Of a stretch of DNA of 64,000 nucleotides, positions 50,151 through 58,399 are shown piece by piece. Made by a program: the position numbers and the translations under genes. The notes under the pieces are model-generated. The model worked only from the letters and a program-made list of their open reading frames with translations, had not been told where the DNA came from and did no database searches. Source of the DNA: Pedococcus_A sp963730585 (GTDB lineage Bacteria; Actinomycetota; Actinomycetes; Actinomycetales; Dermatophilaceae); NCBI GenBank assembly GCA_963730585.1, contig CAVSSL010000011.1, forward strand, positions 310,001 to 374,000, written 5' to 3'. Position 1 is the stretch's first letter; each line of letters opens with the position of its first letter.

Positions 50151-52223
50151 GTGGGTGACATGAGTGGGCAGGAGGCGACCGGCCAGCTCGAGCTGATCCG
50201 CTCGGGCCTGCCCCGCAAGCCCCGTCGCACGACCTCGACCGAGGCGACCGCAGCACACCTGCCGGTCGCCTCGGTCCACGTCGACACCGGGTTGGCGCAC
50301 CTCGACCGGCCGTTCGAGTACACCGTGCCCGCCTCCCTCGACGAGGCGGCGCAGCCCGGGGTGCGCGTCAAGGTGCGCTTCGCCGGCCAGGACCTCGACG
50401 GCTTCGTCCTCGAGCGCAAGGCCGCCGCGGAGCACGAGGGCCGACTGGCGCCGCTGCGCAAGGTGGTCTCGCCCGAGCCCGTGCTCGTCCCCGAGGTGCT
50501 CGCGGCCGCGCGGGCCACCGCCGAGCGGTATGCCGGGACGTTGGGTGACGTGCTCCGCCTCGCCATCCCGCCGCGGCACGCGGCGGCGGAGAAGGCGCTG
50601 GCCACCGAGCCGCCCGAGCCCGGGTTGCTTCCGCCCTCCGTGGAGCCGTCGCCCTGGGACCGGTACCCCGCCGGCCGGCACTTCCTGACCCACCTCGAGC
50701 GTGGCGGCAACCCGGCGGCGTCGTGGCTGGCCCTGCCGACCCCTGACCCGGCCACACCATGGCCCCAGGCCCTGGCCGAGGCCGCGCGGGCTGCGTTGTC
50801 ATCAGGACGCGGCACGGTCATCGTGGTGCCCGACCACCGTGACGTGCGACGCGTGGACGCCGCACTGACGGCCACGCTCGGCCCGGGCCGACACGTGCGG
50901 CTGACGGCCGACCAGGGGCCGCAGGCGCGCTACACCGCGTGGCTGAAGGTGCTCCGGGGGCACGTGCAGGTGGTGGTCGGCACCCGAGCGGCGTCGTTCG
51001 CGCCGGTGCGCGACCTCGGCCTGGTCGTCTGGTGGGACGACGGCGACGACCTCCACGAGGAGCCGCGCTCGCCCTACCCGCACGTGCGGGAGGTGCTGGC
51101 CGCGCGGGCCCGGCTTTCCGGCGCGGCGCTGCTGTCCGCCGGCTTCACTCGCACGACAGCCGTCCAGGCCTGGCTGGAGAGTGGCAGTGTCAGGCCCATC
51201 GAGGCGACCACCGCCACCGTACGGGCGGCAGTGCCGCGGGTCCGGGTGGCGGGGGAGGGCGCCGAGCTCGAGCGCGACCCTGCCGCCGCCAGCGCGCACC
51301 TGCCGTCACTCGCGTGGCGGACGGCGAAGGAGGCCCTGGCGCACGGGCCGGTGCTCGTGCAGGTGCCCCGGCGGGGCTACCTGCCGTCGATGTCGTGCCA
51401 GACCTGCCGCACGCCGGCGCGCTGCGCGCACTGCCACGGTCCACTCGCGCTGCCGGCCCCCGGAGCCGCACCGGCCTGCCGTTGGTGCGGTCGTGGCGCT
51501 GCAGGGTTCGAGTGCTCCCGCTGCGGTGGGCACACCCTGCGCTCGTCCGTGGTCGGTGCCCGGCGCACGGCCGAGGAGCTGGGGCGTGCGTTTCCGGGTG
51601 TGCCGGTCCACACGTCCGGCTCGGGCGAGGTGCTCGACCGGGTGGCAGCCACGCCCAGCCTGGTGATCGCGACTCCGGGCGCCGAGCCGGTCGCCGACGG
51701 CGGGTACGCCGCGGTGCTGCTGCTCGACGCCTGGGCCTCGCTCGACCGCCCGGCGCTGACCGCGGGCGAGGAAGCCGTGCGCCGATGGCTCGGCGCCGCG
51801 GCGTTGGGCCGGGGCGCGTCAGACGGCGGCGTCGTCGTGCTGTGCGGGGCGCCCACGCACACGACGCTCCCGCCGGTCGAGGCCGTGGTCCGCTGGGACC
51901 CGGCCTGGTTCGCGGAGCGCGAGCTGGGCGAGCGGCGCGAGCTGCGGCTGCCGCCGACGGTCCGGATGGCGGCGCTCACCGCCCCCCGGCGCCCGCTGGA
52001 GGAGGCGCTGCGGTCACTGCGGCACCAGGGCCTTCCGGAGAGCACCGAGGTGCTCGGGCCGCTGCCCGCCGGGGAGGAGGCGCTGCGCCACCTGCTGCGG
52101 GTGCCCCTGGAGGACGGCCCGGCCCTGGCGTCGGCGCTGACAGCGCTGCGCGGCGTGCGCAGCGCGCACAAGGAGTCCGTCACAGTGACGGTGCGCGTCG
52201 ACCCGCCCGACATCGGCAGCTGA
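50151..52223 (+). CDS. priA: PriA-like primosomal protein lacking helicase motifs
   Basis: Related to the replication-restart helicase PriA, 690 aa. The N-terminal 3'-DNA-binding domain (VASVHVDTGLAHLDRPFEYTVP), the Cys-rich zinc insertion (CQTCRTPARCAHCHGPLAL... CRWCGRGAAGFECSRCGG) and the C-terminal domain are present. Walker A (GxTGSGKT) is missing: the corresponding region reads ARAALSSGRGTVIVVPDHRD. The DEAH box is replaced by VVWWDDGDDLHEE. ATP hydrolysis is therefore unlikely, as generally described for actinobacterial PriA. Lies between metK and def. Confidence 0.85.
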   Translation: MGDMSGQEATGQLELIRSGLPRKPRRTTSTEATAAHLPVASVHVDTGLAHLDRPFEYTVPASLDEAAQPGVRVKVRFAGQDLDGFVLERKAAAEHEGRLAPLRKVVSPEPVLVPEVLAAARATAERYAGTLGDVLRLAIPPRHAAAEKALATEPPEPGLLPPSVEPSPWDRYPAGRHFLTHLERGGNPAASWLALPTPDPATPWPQALAEAARAALSSGRGTVIVVPDHRDVRRVDAALTATLGPGRHVRLTADQGPQARYTAWLKVLRGHVQVVVGTRAASFAPVRDLGLVVWWDDGDDLHEEPRSPYPHVREVLAARARLSGAALLSAGFTRTTAVQAWLESGSVRPIEATTATVRAAVPRVRVAGEGAELERDPAAASAHLPSLAWRTAKEALAHGPVLVQVPRRGYLPSMSCQTCRTPARCAHCHGPLALPAPGAAPACRWCGRGAAGFECSRCGGHTLRSSVVGARRTAEELGRAFPGVPVHTSGSGEVLDRVAATPSLVIATPGAEPVADGGYAAVLLLDAWASLDRPALTAGEEAVRRWLGAAALGRGASDGGVVVLCGAPTHTTLPPVEAVVRWDPAWFAERELGERRELRLPPTVRMAALTAPRRPLEEALRSLRHQGLPESTEVLGPLPAGEEALRHLLRVPLEDGPALASALTALRGVRSAHKESVTVTVRVDPPDIGS

Positions 52224-52272
52224 GGCGGGCCGCTGTCGGCTGACCAGCGCGGGAGGGTTCATCCGCGGCACC

Positions 52273-52278
52273 TAGACT
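52273..52278 (+). promoter_or_regulatory. -10 box TAGACT, leaderless start of def
   Basis: TAGACT ends seven bases before the def GTG at 52286. Confidence 0.55.
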
Positions 52279-52285
52279 GGCCCGC

Positions 52286-52831
52286 GTGTCGATCCAGAAC
52301 ATCCGCCTCTTCGGCGACCCGGTCCTTCGCACCCCGGCCGAGCCCGTCGTCGACTTCGACAAGGAGCTGCGCCAGCTCGTCCGCGACCTGACCGACACCA
52401 TGGTCGACGCCCCCGGCGCCGGCCTCGCCGCGCCGCAGATCGGCGTGGGCCTGCGCGTCTTCACCTACTGGGTCGACGGCGAGCTCGGCCACCTGGTCAA
52501 CCCCGACCTCGACCTCTCCAGCGAGCTGCAGGAGGGCCCCGAGGGGTGTCTGTCCTTCCCGGGGCTCCAGTTCGACACGCCCAGGGCGCTCCGCGTCGTC
52601 GCCAAGGGCTTCAACCAGTTCGGCGAGCCGGTGCTCCTCGAGGGTTCGGAGCTGCTCGCTCGCGCGATCCAGCACGAGACCGACCACCTCGACGGCATCC
52701 TGTTCATCGACCGCCTCGACCGCGAGCAGCGCAAGCTGGCCATGAAGGCCGTGCGCGAGGCCGAGTGGGCGGGACAGCCGGCGCCCACGGTGAAGGTCAG
52801 CCCGCACAGCACCTTCGGCCGGGGCATGTGA
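52286..52831 (+). CDS. def: Peptide deformylase
   Basis: Removes the formyl group from nascent proteins. The 181-aa metalloenzyme has motif 1 GAGLAAPQIGVG, motif 2 EGCLSFPG (metal Cys) and motif 3 QHETDHLDG (metal His pair and catalytic Glu). fmt starts two bases later, so the two enzymes of the formylation cycle are co-transcribed. Leaderless GTG start. Confidence 0.94.
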   Translation: MSIQNIRLFGDPVLRTPAEPVVDFDKELRQLVRDLTDTMVDAPGAGLAAPQIGVGLRVFTYWVDGELGHLVNPDLDLSSELQEGPEGCLSFPGLQFDTPRALRVVAKGFNQFGEPVLLEGSELLARAIQHETDHLDGILFIDRLDREQRKLAMKAVREAEWAGQPAPTVKVSPHSTFGRGM

Positions 52832-52832
52832 C

Positions 52833-53810
52833 ATGCGGCTGGTCTTCGCCGGCACCCCCGAGGTGGCCCTGCCCTCCCTCGACGCCCTGCTCGCCTCGCG
52901 GCACGACGTCGTAGCCGTCGTCACCCGCCCCGACGCCCGTGCGGGCCGCGGACGCACGCTCGTGCCCTCGCCCGTCCGGCAGCGGGCGGAGGAGGCCGGC
53001 CTCGAGGTGCTCACCCCGGCGAAGCCGTCCGACCCGGTGTTCCAGGAGCGCCTGCGCGAGCTGGCCCCCGACGCCTGCCCCGTGGTGGCCTACGGCGCGC
53101 TGGTGCCGCCGTCGGCGCTGGAGATCCCGCGCCACGGCTGGGTGAACCTGCACTTCTCGCTGCTGCCCGCCTGGCGTGGTGCAGCCCCGGTGCAGCACGC
53201 GATCATGGCCGGCGACGAGGTCACCGGCGCCTCCACGTTCCTCCTGGAGAAGGGCCTCGACACCGGCCCGGTCTTCGGTGTGATGACCGAGACGATCCGG
53301 CCGCGCGACACGGCCGGCGACCTGCTGGGCCGCCTGGCCGAGGCCGGGGCGGGGCTGCTGGTGGCGACCCTCGACGGCATCGAGGACGGCACCCTGGTGC
53401 CCCGGCCGCAGCCCGGCGAGGGCGTCTCGCTCGCGCCGAAGATCGAGGTCGAGGACGCGCGGGTCCGCTGGTCCAGGCCTGCCCGGGCGGTCGACCGGCA
53501 GGTGCGGGGCTGCACCCCGGCGCCGGGCGCCTGGACCGTCTTCCGCGGCGAGCGGGTCAAGCTCGGCCCGGTGACACCGCTGGACACGGCCGGGTCGAGC
53601 GGTCCCGCCGCAGAACCCACTGGCCTCGGCCCGGTGCCAGACCTGCCTCCCGGAGAGCTGCACGTCACCAAGCGCGCCGTCGCCGTCGGCACGGCCTCTG
53701 GCGCCGTCGTGCTGGGCGAGGTGCGCCCGCACGGCAAGAAGCCCATGCCCGCGGCGGACTGGGCCAGGGGAGTGCGGATCCAAGCCGGCGAGAGGTTCGA
53801 GGATGAGTGA
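52833..53810 (+). CDS. fmt: Methionyl-tRNA formyltransferase
   Basis: Formylates initiator Met-tRNA. The 325-aa protein has the folate-site motif NLHFSLLPAWRGAAPVQHAI and the HGWVN lead-in with the catalytic Asp in KGLDTGPVFG, and a C-terminal OB-like tRNA domain from about residue 205. The rsmB ATG lies eight bases inside its 3' end. Confidence 0.94.
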   Translation: MRLVFAGTPEVALPSLDALLASRHDVVAVVTRPDARAGRGRTLVPSPVRQRAEEAGLEVLTPAKPSDPVFQERLRELAPDACPVVAYGALVPPSALEIPRHGWVNLHFSLLPAWRGAAPVQHAIMAGDEVTGASTFLLEKGLDTGPVFGVMTETIRPRDTAGDLLGRLAEAGAGLLVATLDGIEDGTLVPRPQPGEGVSLAPKIEVEDARVRWSRPARAVDRQVRGCTPAPGAWTVFRGERVKLGPVTPLDTAGSSGPAAEPTGLGPVPDLPPGELHVTKRAVAVGTASGAVVLGEVRPHGKKPMPAADWARGVRIQAGERFEDE

Positions 53811-55384
53811 GCAGCCGCGACACCAGCGGGGCGGTCAGGAGGGCGGTCGTGGGGGTCGTGGCGGCCAGGACGGCGGAAGTCGTGGCGGCCAGGGCGGCGG
53901 AGGTCGTGGTGGTCAGGGCGGGCCGCGGAGCGGCGGCCGCCGCTACTCCGCGCAGCGGCCGAGCGAGCGGTCGCGCACGACCGACCCGCAGCGGCTCGCG
54001 GCCTACACGGTGATGCGCGCGGTCGCCGAGGGCGCGTACGCCAACCTCGAGCTGCCGAAGGTGCTGCGCGACAAGCGCATCCACGGCCGCGACGCCGCGT
54101 TCACCACCGAGCTGGTCTACGGCGCGATCCGGCTCCAGGGCCTCTACGACCCGATCATCGCCCAGGCTGCCGGGCGCCCCCTCTCGAAGATCGACGACAA
54201 CGTGCTCGACACCCTCCGCCTCGGCGCGCACCAGCTGTTGGGGATGCGCGTGCCGGCGCACGCCGCCGCCGACGAGACCGTGGGCCTGGCGCGCCGGGTC
54301 AACGGTGCCGGTGCCGCGGGCTTCGTCAACGCGGTCATGCGCCGCGATCAGCGAGCGCTCCCTCGAGGAGTGGCTGACCCTCGTCGTCCCCCGGGACGCG
54401 CCGTCGGCCGCCCGCCTGGCCATCGAGCAGTCGCACCCCGAGTGGGTGGTCAAGGCCATGCGCGCGGCCCTGCTGGGTCACCACGCGTCGACCCCGGAGA
54501 CGGTGGAGGCCGACCTCGAGCGGCTGCTCGCCAGCGACAACGCCGCGCCCCGGGTCTCGCTGGTGGCGCGCCCGGGCCTCGCCGACGTCGACGAGCTCGT
54601 CGAGGCCGGCGCCGAACGCTCCCCGCTCTCACCGGTCGGTGCGGTGCTCGCCGGGGGCGACCCGGGCGGCATACCGGCGGTGCGCGAGGGACGGGCCGCG
54701 GTGCAGGACGAGGGCTCCCAGCTGCTCGCCCTCGCCCTGGCCGCCGTGCCCGTGGAGTCGGCGGGCACCGAGCAGTGGCTCGACCTGTGCGCCGGCCCGG
54801 GGGGCAAGGCCGGCCTCCTCGCCTCGTTGGCCCTCCAGGCCGACGCCGACCTCGTGGCCAACGAGGTGAGCCCGCACCGCGCCGACCTGGTGCGCCAGAC
54901 CCTGAGGGCTGCCGCAGACCGGGCCGCGGAGCAGGGGCGCCGGCTCGAGGTGCGCACCGCGGACGGGCGCACCGTGGGGGAGGACGAGCCGGGTCGCTAC
55001 CAGCGGGTGCTCGTCGACGCGCCCTGCACCGGTCTGGGTGCCCTTCGTCGCCGGCCCGAGGCGCGGTGGCGCCGCCAGCCCGGCGACCTCGCGGACCTCG
55101 GCCGGCTGCAGCGCGAGCTGCTCGCTGCCGCCATCGACGCCACCGCCCCGGGTGGGGTCGTCGCCTACGCGACGTGCAGCCCGCACCTGGCGGAGACGCA
55201 GTTCGTGGTCTCCGACACCACCAAGCGGCGCGACGACGTCGAGCTGGTCGACGCGCGGCCCTTCTTCAGGGACGCCTCGGGTGTGCAGGTCGACACCCTC
55301 GGTGAGGGGCCGACCGTGCAGCTGTGGCCGCACCTGCACGGCACGGACGGCATGTTCCTGGCCCTGCTGCGCAAGCGCCCCTGA
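53803..55384 (+). CDS. rsmB: 16S rRNA m5C967 methyltransferase RsmB, interrupted by a +1 frameshift
   Basis: The N-terminal NusB-like RNA-binding domain (RLAAYTVMRAVAEGAYANLELP) is in one frame up to NAVMRR; the methyltransferase domain continues in the next frame. Dropping the G at 54346 joins NAVMRR to ISERSLEEWLTLVVPRD. The catalytic domain has DLCAGPGGKAGLLASLA (SAM), VDAPCTGLGALRRRPE and the nucleophile region YATCSPHLAETQ. About 526 aa when restored. The first 45 residues are an unusual Gly/Gln/Arg tract (GGQ, GGRGG repeats). Either an assembly error or a recent null mutation. Confidence 0.85.
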
Positions 55385-55482
55385 GCTGACACCAGACAGA
55401 CTCGCACTGGGACGGACTCAACCTTTGCGGGCTGCCGGCCGTTGTAGGGCATCAGCGGTGGTCGAGCAGGAGGGAGCGGGGA

Positions 55483-55995
55483 ATGCGGGGTCACGACGAG
55501 GAGGACTTCGTCAGCTTCGTCGCGTCGGCCTCACCCCGCCTCCTGAAGGCTGCGTGGTTCCTGTGCGGAGACCCGCACCGAGCCGAGGACCTCGTGCAGG
55601 CCGCCCTGGAGAAGGTCTACCTGCGCTGGGGACGGCTGCGCGACGACGAGCCGTTGGCGTACGCGAGGCGGTGCCTGTTCACGCAGCAGGCCGACGAGGG
55701 CCGGCGGAGGCGACGAGAGGTGCTGACCGACACCCCTCCCGAGCGGTCCGCCGCGGCGGGTGACCCGGGAGCGACGGACGAGGTCGTCGCGCTGCTGCGC
55801 ACGCTGCCGACGCGCGAACGCCAGGTCGTGGTCATGCGGTACTACGCCGACCTGCCGGAGACGGAGGTCGCCGAGCTGCTCGGCGTGAGTGTGGGGACGG
55901 TCAAGAGCTGCGGCTCACGGGGGTTGGCTCGGCTGCGCGCCGCGCTCACCCCGTCGACCGCCCAGGGAAGCCAGGAGGAGGACTGCCGTGCGTGA
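55483..55995 (+). CDS. SigE-family ECF RNA polymerase sigma factor
   Basis: A 170-aa ECF sigma factor. Region 2 reads FLCGDPHRAEDLVQAALEKVYLRW and region 4 has the helix-turn-helix LPETEVAELLGVSVGTVKSCGSRGLARL after RERQVVVMRYY. The form matches the small SigE-family factors common in actinobacteria. AGGAGG (55468-55473) precedes the ATG. The stop overlaps the next gene, a probable membrane partner. Confidence 0.88.
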   Translation: MRGHDEEDFVSFVASASPRLLKAAWFLCGDPHRAEDLVQAALEKVYLRWGRLRDDEPLAYARRCLFTQQADEGRRRRREVLTDTPPERSAAAGDPGATDEVVALLRTLPTRERQVVVMRYYADLPETEVAELLGVSVGTVKSCGSRGLARLRAALTPSTAQGSQEEDCRA

Positions 55996-56512
55996 CGACA
56001 TGAGGGACCTGCTCGAGGGCGTCGACGCGCCACCCATGCACGTGGATCCGCAGGCGGTGGTCGCCGGCGGACGGCGGCGCCACCGGCGTCGAACCGCTGC
56101 TGCCACAGGCCTGCTCACGGCGGTGGTCGCGGTGCTGGCCGTCGGTGCGACGGCGGGCCGCGACCTGGGAGGGCCGTCGCTGCTGCCGGCCTCTCCGACG
56201 CCGGTCGCCTCGGCACCGGCGACGACCACCGCCACACCCGACCGACCCGTGACGGCTCGCGTCGCCCTGCGGATCGGCCACTGCCATGTGGAGTACGTCG
56301 ACTTCGACGGTCAGACGTGGGGACTCACGAAGGAGCAGCAGTTCGGCGGGGGCGGTGGGGCGGTGCCCCTGAAGTGGCCGAGCGGGACGGGTCTCATGGA
56401 GCGGCTGTCGGCGGACCGCGCCCGCTACACCGACGATGCCGGCACCGTGCTGGACTTCCTCCCCGTTGACGATCCTGCCGTCTTCAGGCTCGAGGGGAAG
56501 CTCTGCGCGTAG
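55988..56512 (+). CDS. Single-pass membrane protein, likely partner of the ECF factor
   Basis: A 174-aa protein: short acidic N-terminus (MRDLLEGVDAPPMHVDPQAVV), an RRRHRRR stop signal, one transmembrane helix (about 38-56) and a Thr/Pro linker leading to an extracytoplasmic domain with two Cys (GHCHVEYVDFDGQTWG and the terminal Cys). Overlap with the sigma gene and this topology suggest an anti-sigma factor or sensor, but no ZAS motif is present. GTG 55988 with AGGAGG upstream. Confidence 0.6.
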   Translation: MRDDMRDLLEGVDAPPMHVDPQAVVAGGRRRHRRRTAAATGLLTAVVAVLAVGATAGRDLGGPSLLPASPTPVASAPATTTATPDRPVTARVALRIGHCHVEYVDFDGQTWGLTKEQQFGGGGGAVPLKWPSGTGLMERLSADRARYTDDAGTVLDFLPVDDPAVFRLEGKLCA

Positions 56513-56524
56513 GCCCCACAGGGC

Positions 56525-57025
56525 TCAGGATGGCCGGGGGAGCACCCCTGCGCCGGGGATGACCTCGAAGACGAGCTGGGTCTCGGTGTGCCGCACCGCC
56601 GGGTGCACGGTGATGTGCTCGAGCACCAGGTCGCGCAGGGCCGCGGCCGACGACACGGCCACGTGGACGAGGTAGTCGTCCTCGCCGGCGACGTGGAAGA
56701 TCGTCAGCGCGCCGGGGACGTCGGCGAGGGTGGCGTGGAAGCTCTTCACGTGGTCGCGGCTGTGGCTGCCGAGCCTGACCTTGATGACGGCCTGGATCCC
56801 CAGGCCGAGGGCGGCGGGGTCGACCTCGGCGCGGAAGCGCGTGATGACGCCGGCGTCGCGCAGCCCCCGCACGCGCTGGATGCAGGTGGACTCGGCGATG
56901 CCGACCCTGGCGGCGAGCGCGGCGTTGGTGAGGCGGCCGTTCTCCTCGAGCTCGGAGAGGATCCGCAGGTCGGTGAGGTCGAGGGCGGCGGGGCGCGGTT
57001 TCTTCGGCGACGACGGTGTGGCCAC
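56525..57025 (-). CDS. Lrp/AsnC-family transcriptional regulator
   Basis: A 166-aa regulator with N-terminal helix-turn-helix (ILSELEENGRLTNAALAARVGIAESTCIQRV, abbreviated here to its HTH core) and C-terminal RAM ligand-binding domain (VIKVRLGSHSRDHVKSFHATL, GEDDYLVHVAVSS). It is transcribed divergently from a PLP sulfur-amino-acid enzyme 96 bases away, an arrangement typical of local Lrp regulators such as MdeR. Candidate operators are the paired repeats at 57040 and 57101. Confidence 0.88.
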   Translation of the reverse strand: MATPSSPKKPRPAALDLTDLRILSELEENGRLTNAALAARVGIAESTCIQRVRGLRDAGVITRFRAEVDPAALGLGIQAVIKVRLGSHSRDHVKSFHATLADVPGALTIFHVAGEDDYLVHVAVSSAAALRDLVLEHITVHPAVRHTETQLVFEVIPGAGVLPRPS

Positions 57026-57039
57026 GCGCTGATTGTGCA

Positions 57040-57118
57040 GGAAACCACGAGCTTGCGTGGCTGGTCGACAGGTTCTGCGATGTCCCTTGAGACACGGCGC
57101 GGAAACCACGAACCTGCG
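57040..57118. promoter_or_regulatory. Paired 18-bp repeats in the Lrp / PLP-enzyme divergent spacer
   Basis: GGAAACCACGAGCTTGCG (57040-57057) and GGAAACCACGAACCTGCG (57101-57118) match at 16 of 18 positions and are 61 bases apart, about six helical turns. They sit at the two ends of the spacer, suitable for a wrapping Lrp octamer. Confidence 0.55.
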
Positions 57119-57121
57119 GCC

Positions 57122-58327
57122 ATGACCAGCGACTGGGGCAAGGGCGCCCTCTTCTCCGGCTCGGACTCCCTCGCAGTGCACGCCGGCCGCGACGACCTCA
57201 CCACCCTCGGGGTCCACGCCCCACCGCTGGACCTGTCGTCGACGAACCCGCTCCCGGGGGTCGACTGCGGCGGGGAGTCCTACGAGGCCATGGCGACCGG
57301 CGGCCGGCCCACCGAGGGCGGCAACGTCTACGCGCGGCTCTGGAACCCCACCGTGGCGCGGTTCGAGTCGGCGCTGGCCGCTCTGGAGCACACCGACGAG
57401 GCGGTCGCCTTCGCCTCCGGCATGGCGGCGGTGACGGCAGCCGTCCTGGCGGCCCAGCTGCGCCACCGCGAGGAGCGAGGAGGGAGGGCCGGGCACGTGG
57501 TCGCCGTGCGTCCCCTCTACGGCGGCACCGACCACCTGCTCGCCTCCGGGCTGCTCGGCGTCGACGCGACCTTCTGCGGCCCCTTCGGCGTGGCCGCCGC
57601 GCTGCGGCCGGAGACGTGCCTCGTGGTCGTCGAGACCCCCGCCAACCCCACCCTCGAGCTGGTCGACATCACCTCCGTCGTGGAGGCCGCGCAGGGGCGC
57701 CCTGTGCTCGTGGACAACACCTTCGCCACGCCGGTGCTGCAGAACCCGGTCGACCACGGTGCCTCGCTGGTGCTCCACAGCGCCACCAAGTACCTCGGGG
57801 GACACGGGGACGCGGTCGGCGGCGTGGTGGCCGGTGACGCTGCCTGGGCGGCGGCGCTGCGCCGGGTGCGCGCGGTGACCGGCGGGATCCTCCATCCCAT
57901 GGCCGCCTACCTGCTGCACCGCGGCCTGCCGACGCTGCCGGTGCGGGTGCGCTCGCAGCAGGCGTCGGCCGAGAAGATGGCCGGCTGGCTCGCAGCCCAC
58001 CCCGCGGTGCGGCGGGTGTACTTCCCGGGGACGCCCGAGGGAGACCCGGCGGGGCTGGTGGGTCGCCAGATGCGGGGGCCCGGCGCGATGGTGGCCATCC
58101 AGCTCGCCGGCGGCTACGCCCAGGCCGCGCAGGTGGCCGAACGGGTGCGGTTGTTCACCCACGCGGTCTCGCTCGGCGGCGTCGACTCGCTCATCCAGCA
58201 CCCCGCGGCGCTCACCCACCGTCCCGTGGCGCCGGAGGCCCGGCCGTCGTCCGACATCCTGCGCCTGTCGATCGGCCTCGAGGACGTCGCCGACCTGCAG
58301 GCCGACCTGGCGCAGGCGCTCGGCTGA
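57122..58327 (+). CDS. Cys/Met metabolism PLP-dependent enzyme
   Basis: A 401-aa enzyme of the cystathionine gamma-synthase/lyase family. The PLP Lys lies in LHSATKYLGGHGDAVGG; other family blocks are ETPANPTLELVDI, VDNTFATPVLQNP and the terminal SSDILRLSIGLEDVADL. At the position where methionine gamma-lyases carry Cys (PLYGCT) it has Gly (PLYGGT), arguing against a classical methionine gamma-lyase. Cystathionine gamma-lyase, gamma-synthase or a relative remains possible. Likely controlled by the divergent Lrp regulator. Confidence 0.82.
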   Translation: MTSDWGKGALFSGSDSLAVHAGRDDLTTLGVHAPPLDLSSTNPLPGVDCGGESYEAMATGGRPTEGGNVYARLWNPTVARFESALAALEHTDEAVAFASGMAAVTAAVLAAQLRHREERGGRAGHVVAVRPLYGGTDHLLASGLLGVDATFCGPFGVAAALRPETCLVVVETPANPTLELVDITSVVEAAQGRPVLVDNTFATPVLQNPVDHGASLVLHSATKYLGGHGDAVGGVVAGDAAWAAALRRVRAVTGGILHPMAAYLLHRGLPTLPVRVRSQQASAEKMAGWLAAHPAVRRVYFPGTPEGDPAGLVGRQMRGPGAMVAIQLAGGYAQAAQVAERVRLFTHAVSLGGVDSLIQHPAALTHRPVAPEARPSSDILRLSIGLEDVADLQADLAQALG

Positions 58328-58338
58328 GGCTCGGCGAC

Positions 58339-58387
58339 GGACGTCACGGCCTCACGGCGCAAAGGACGTCACGGCCTCACAGCGTAA
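58339..58387. repeat. 25-bp tandem duplication after the PLP-enzyme stop
   Basis: GGACGTCACGGCCTCAC plus GCGCAAA-like tail (58339-58363) recurs at 58364-58387 with small differences, and GGACG starts a third partial unit. It lies between convergent genes. Confidence 0.8.
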
Positions 58388-58399
58388 GGACGCCCAGCC

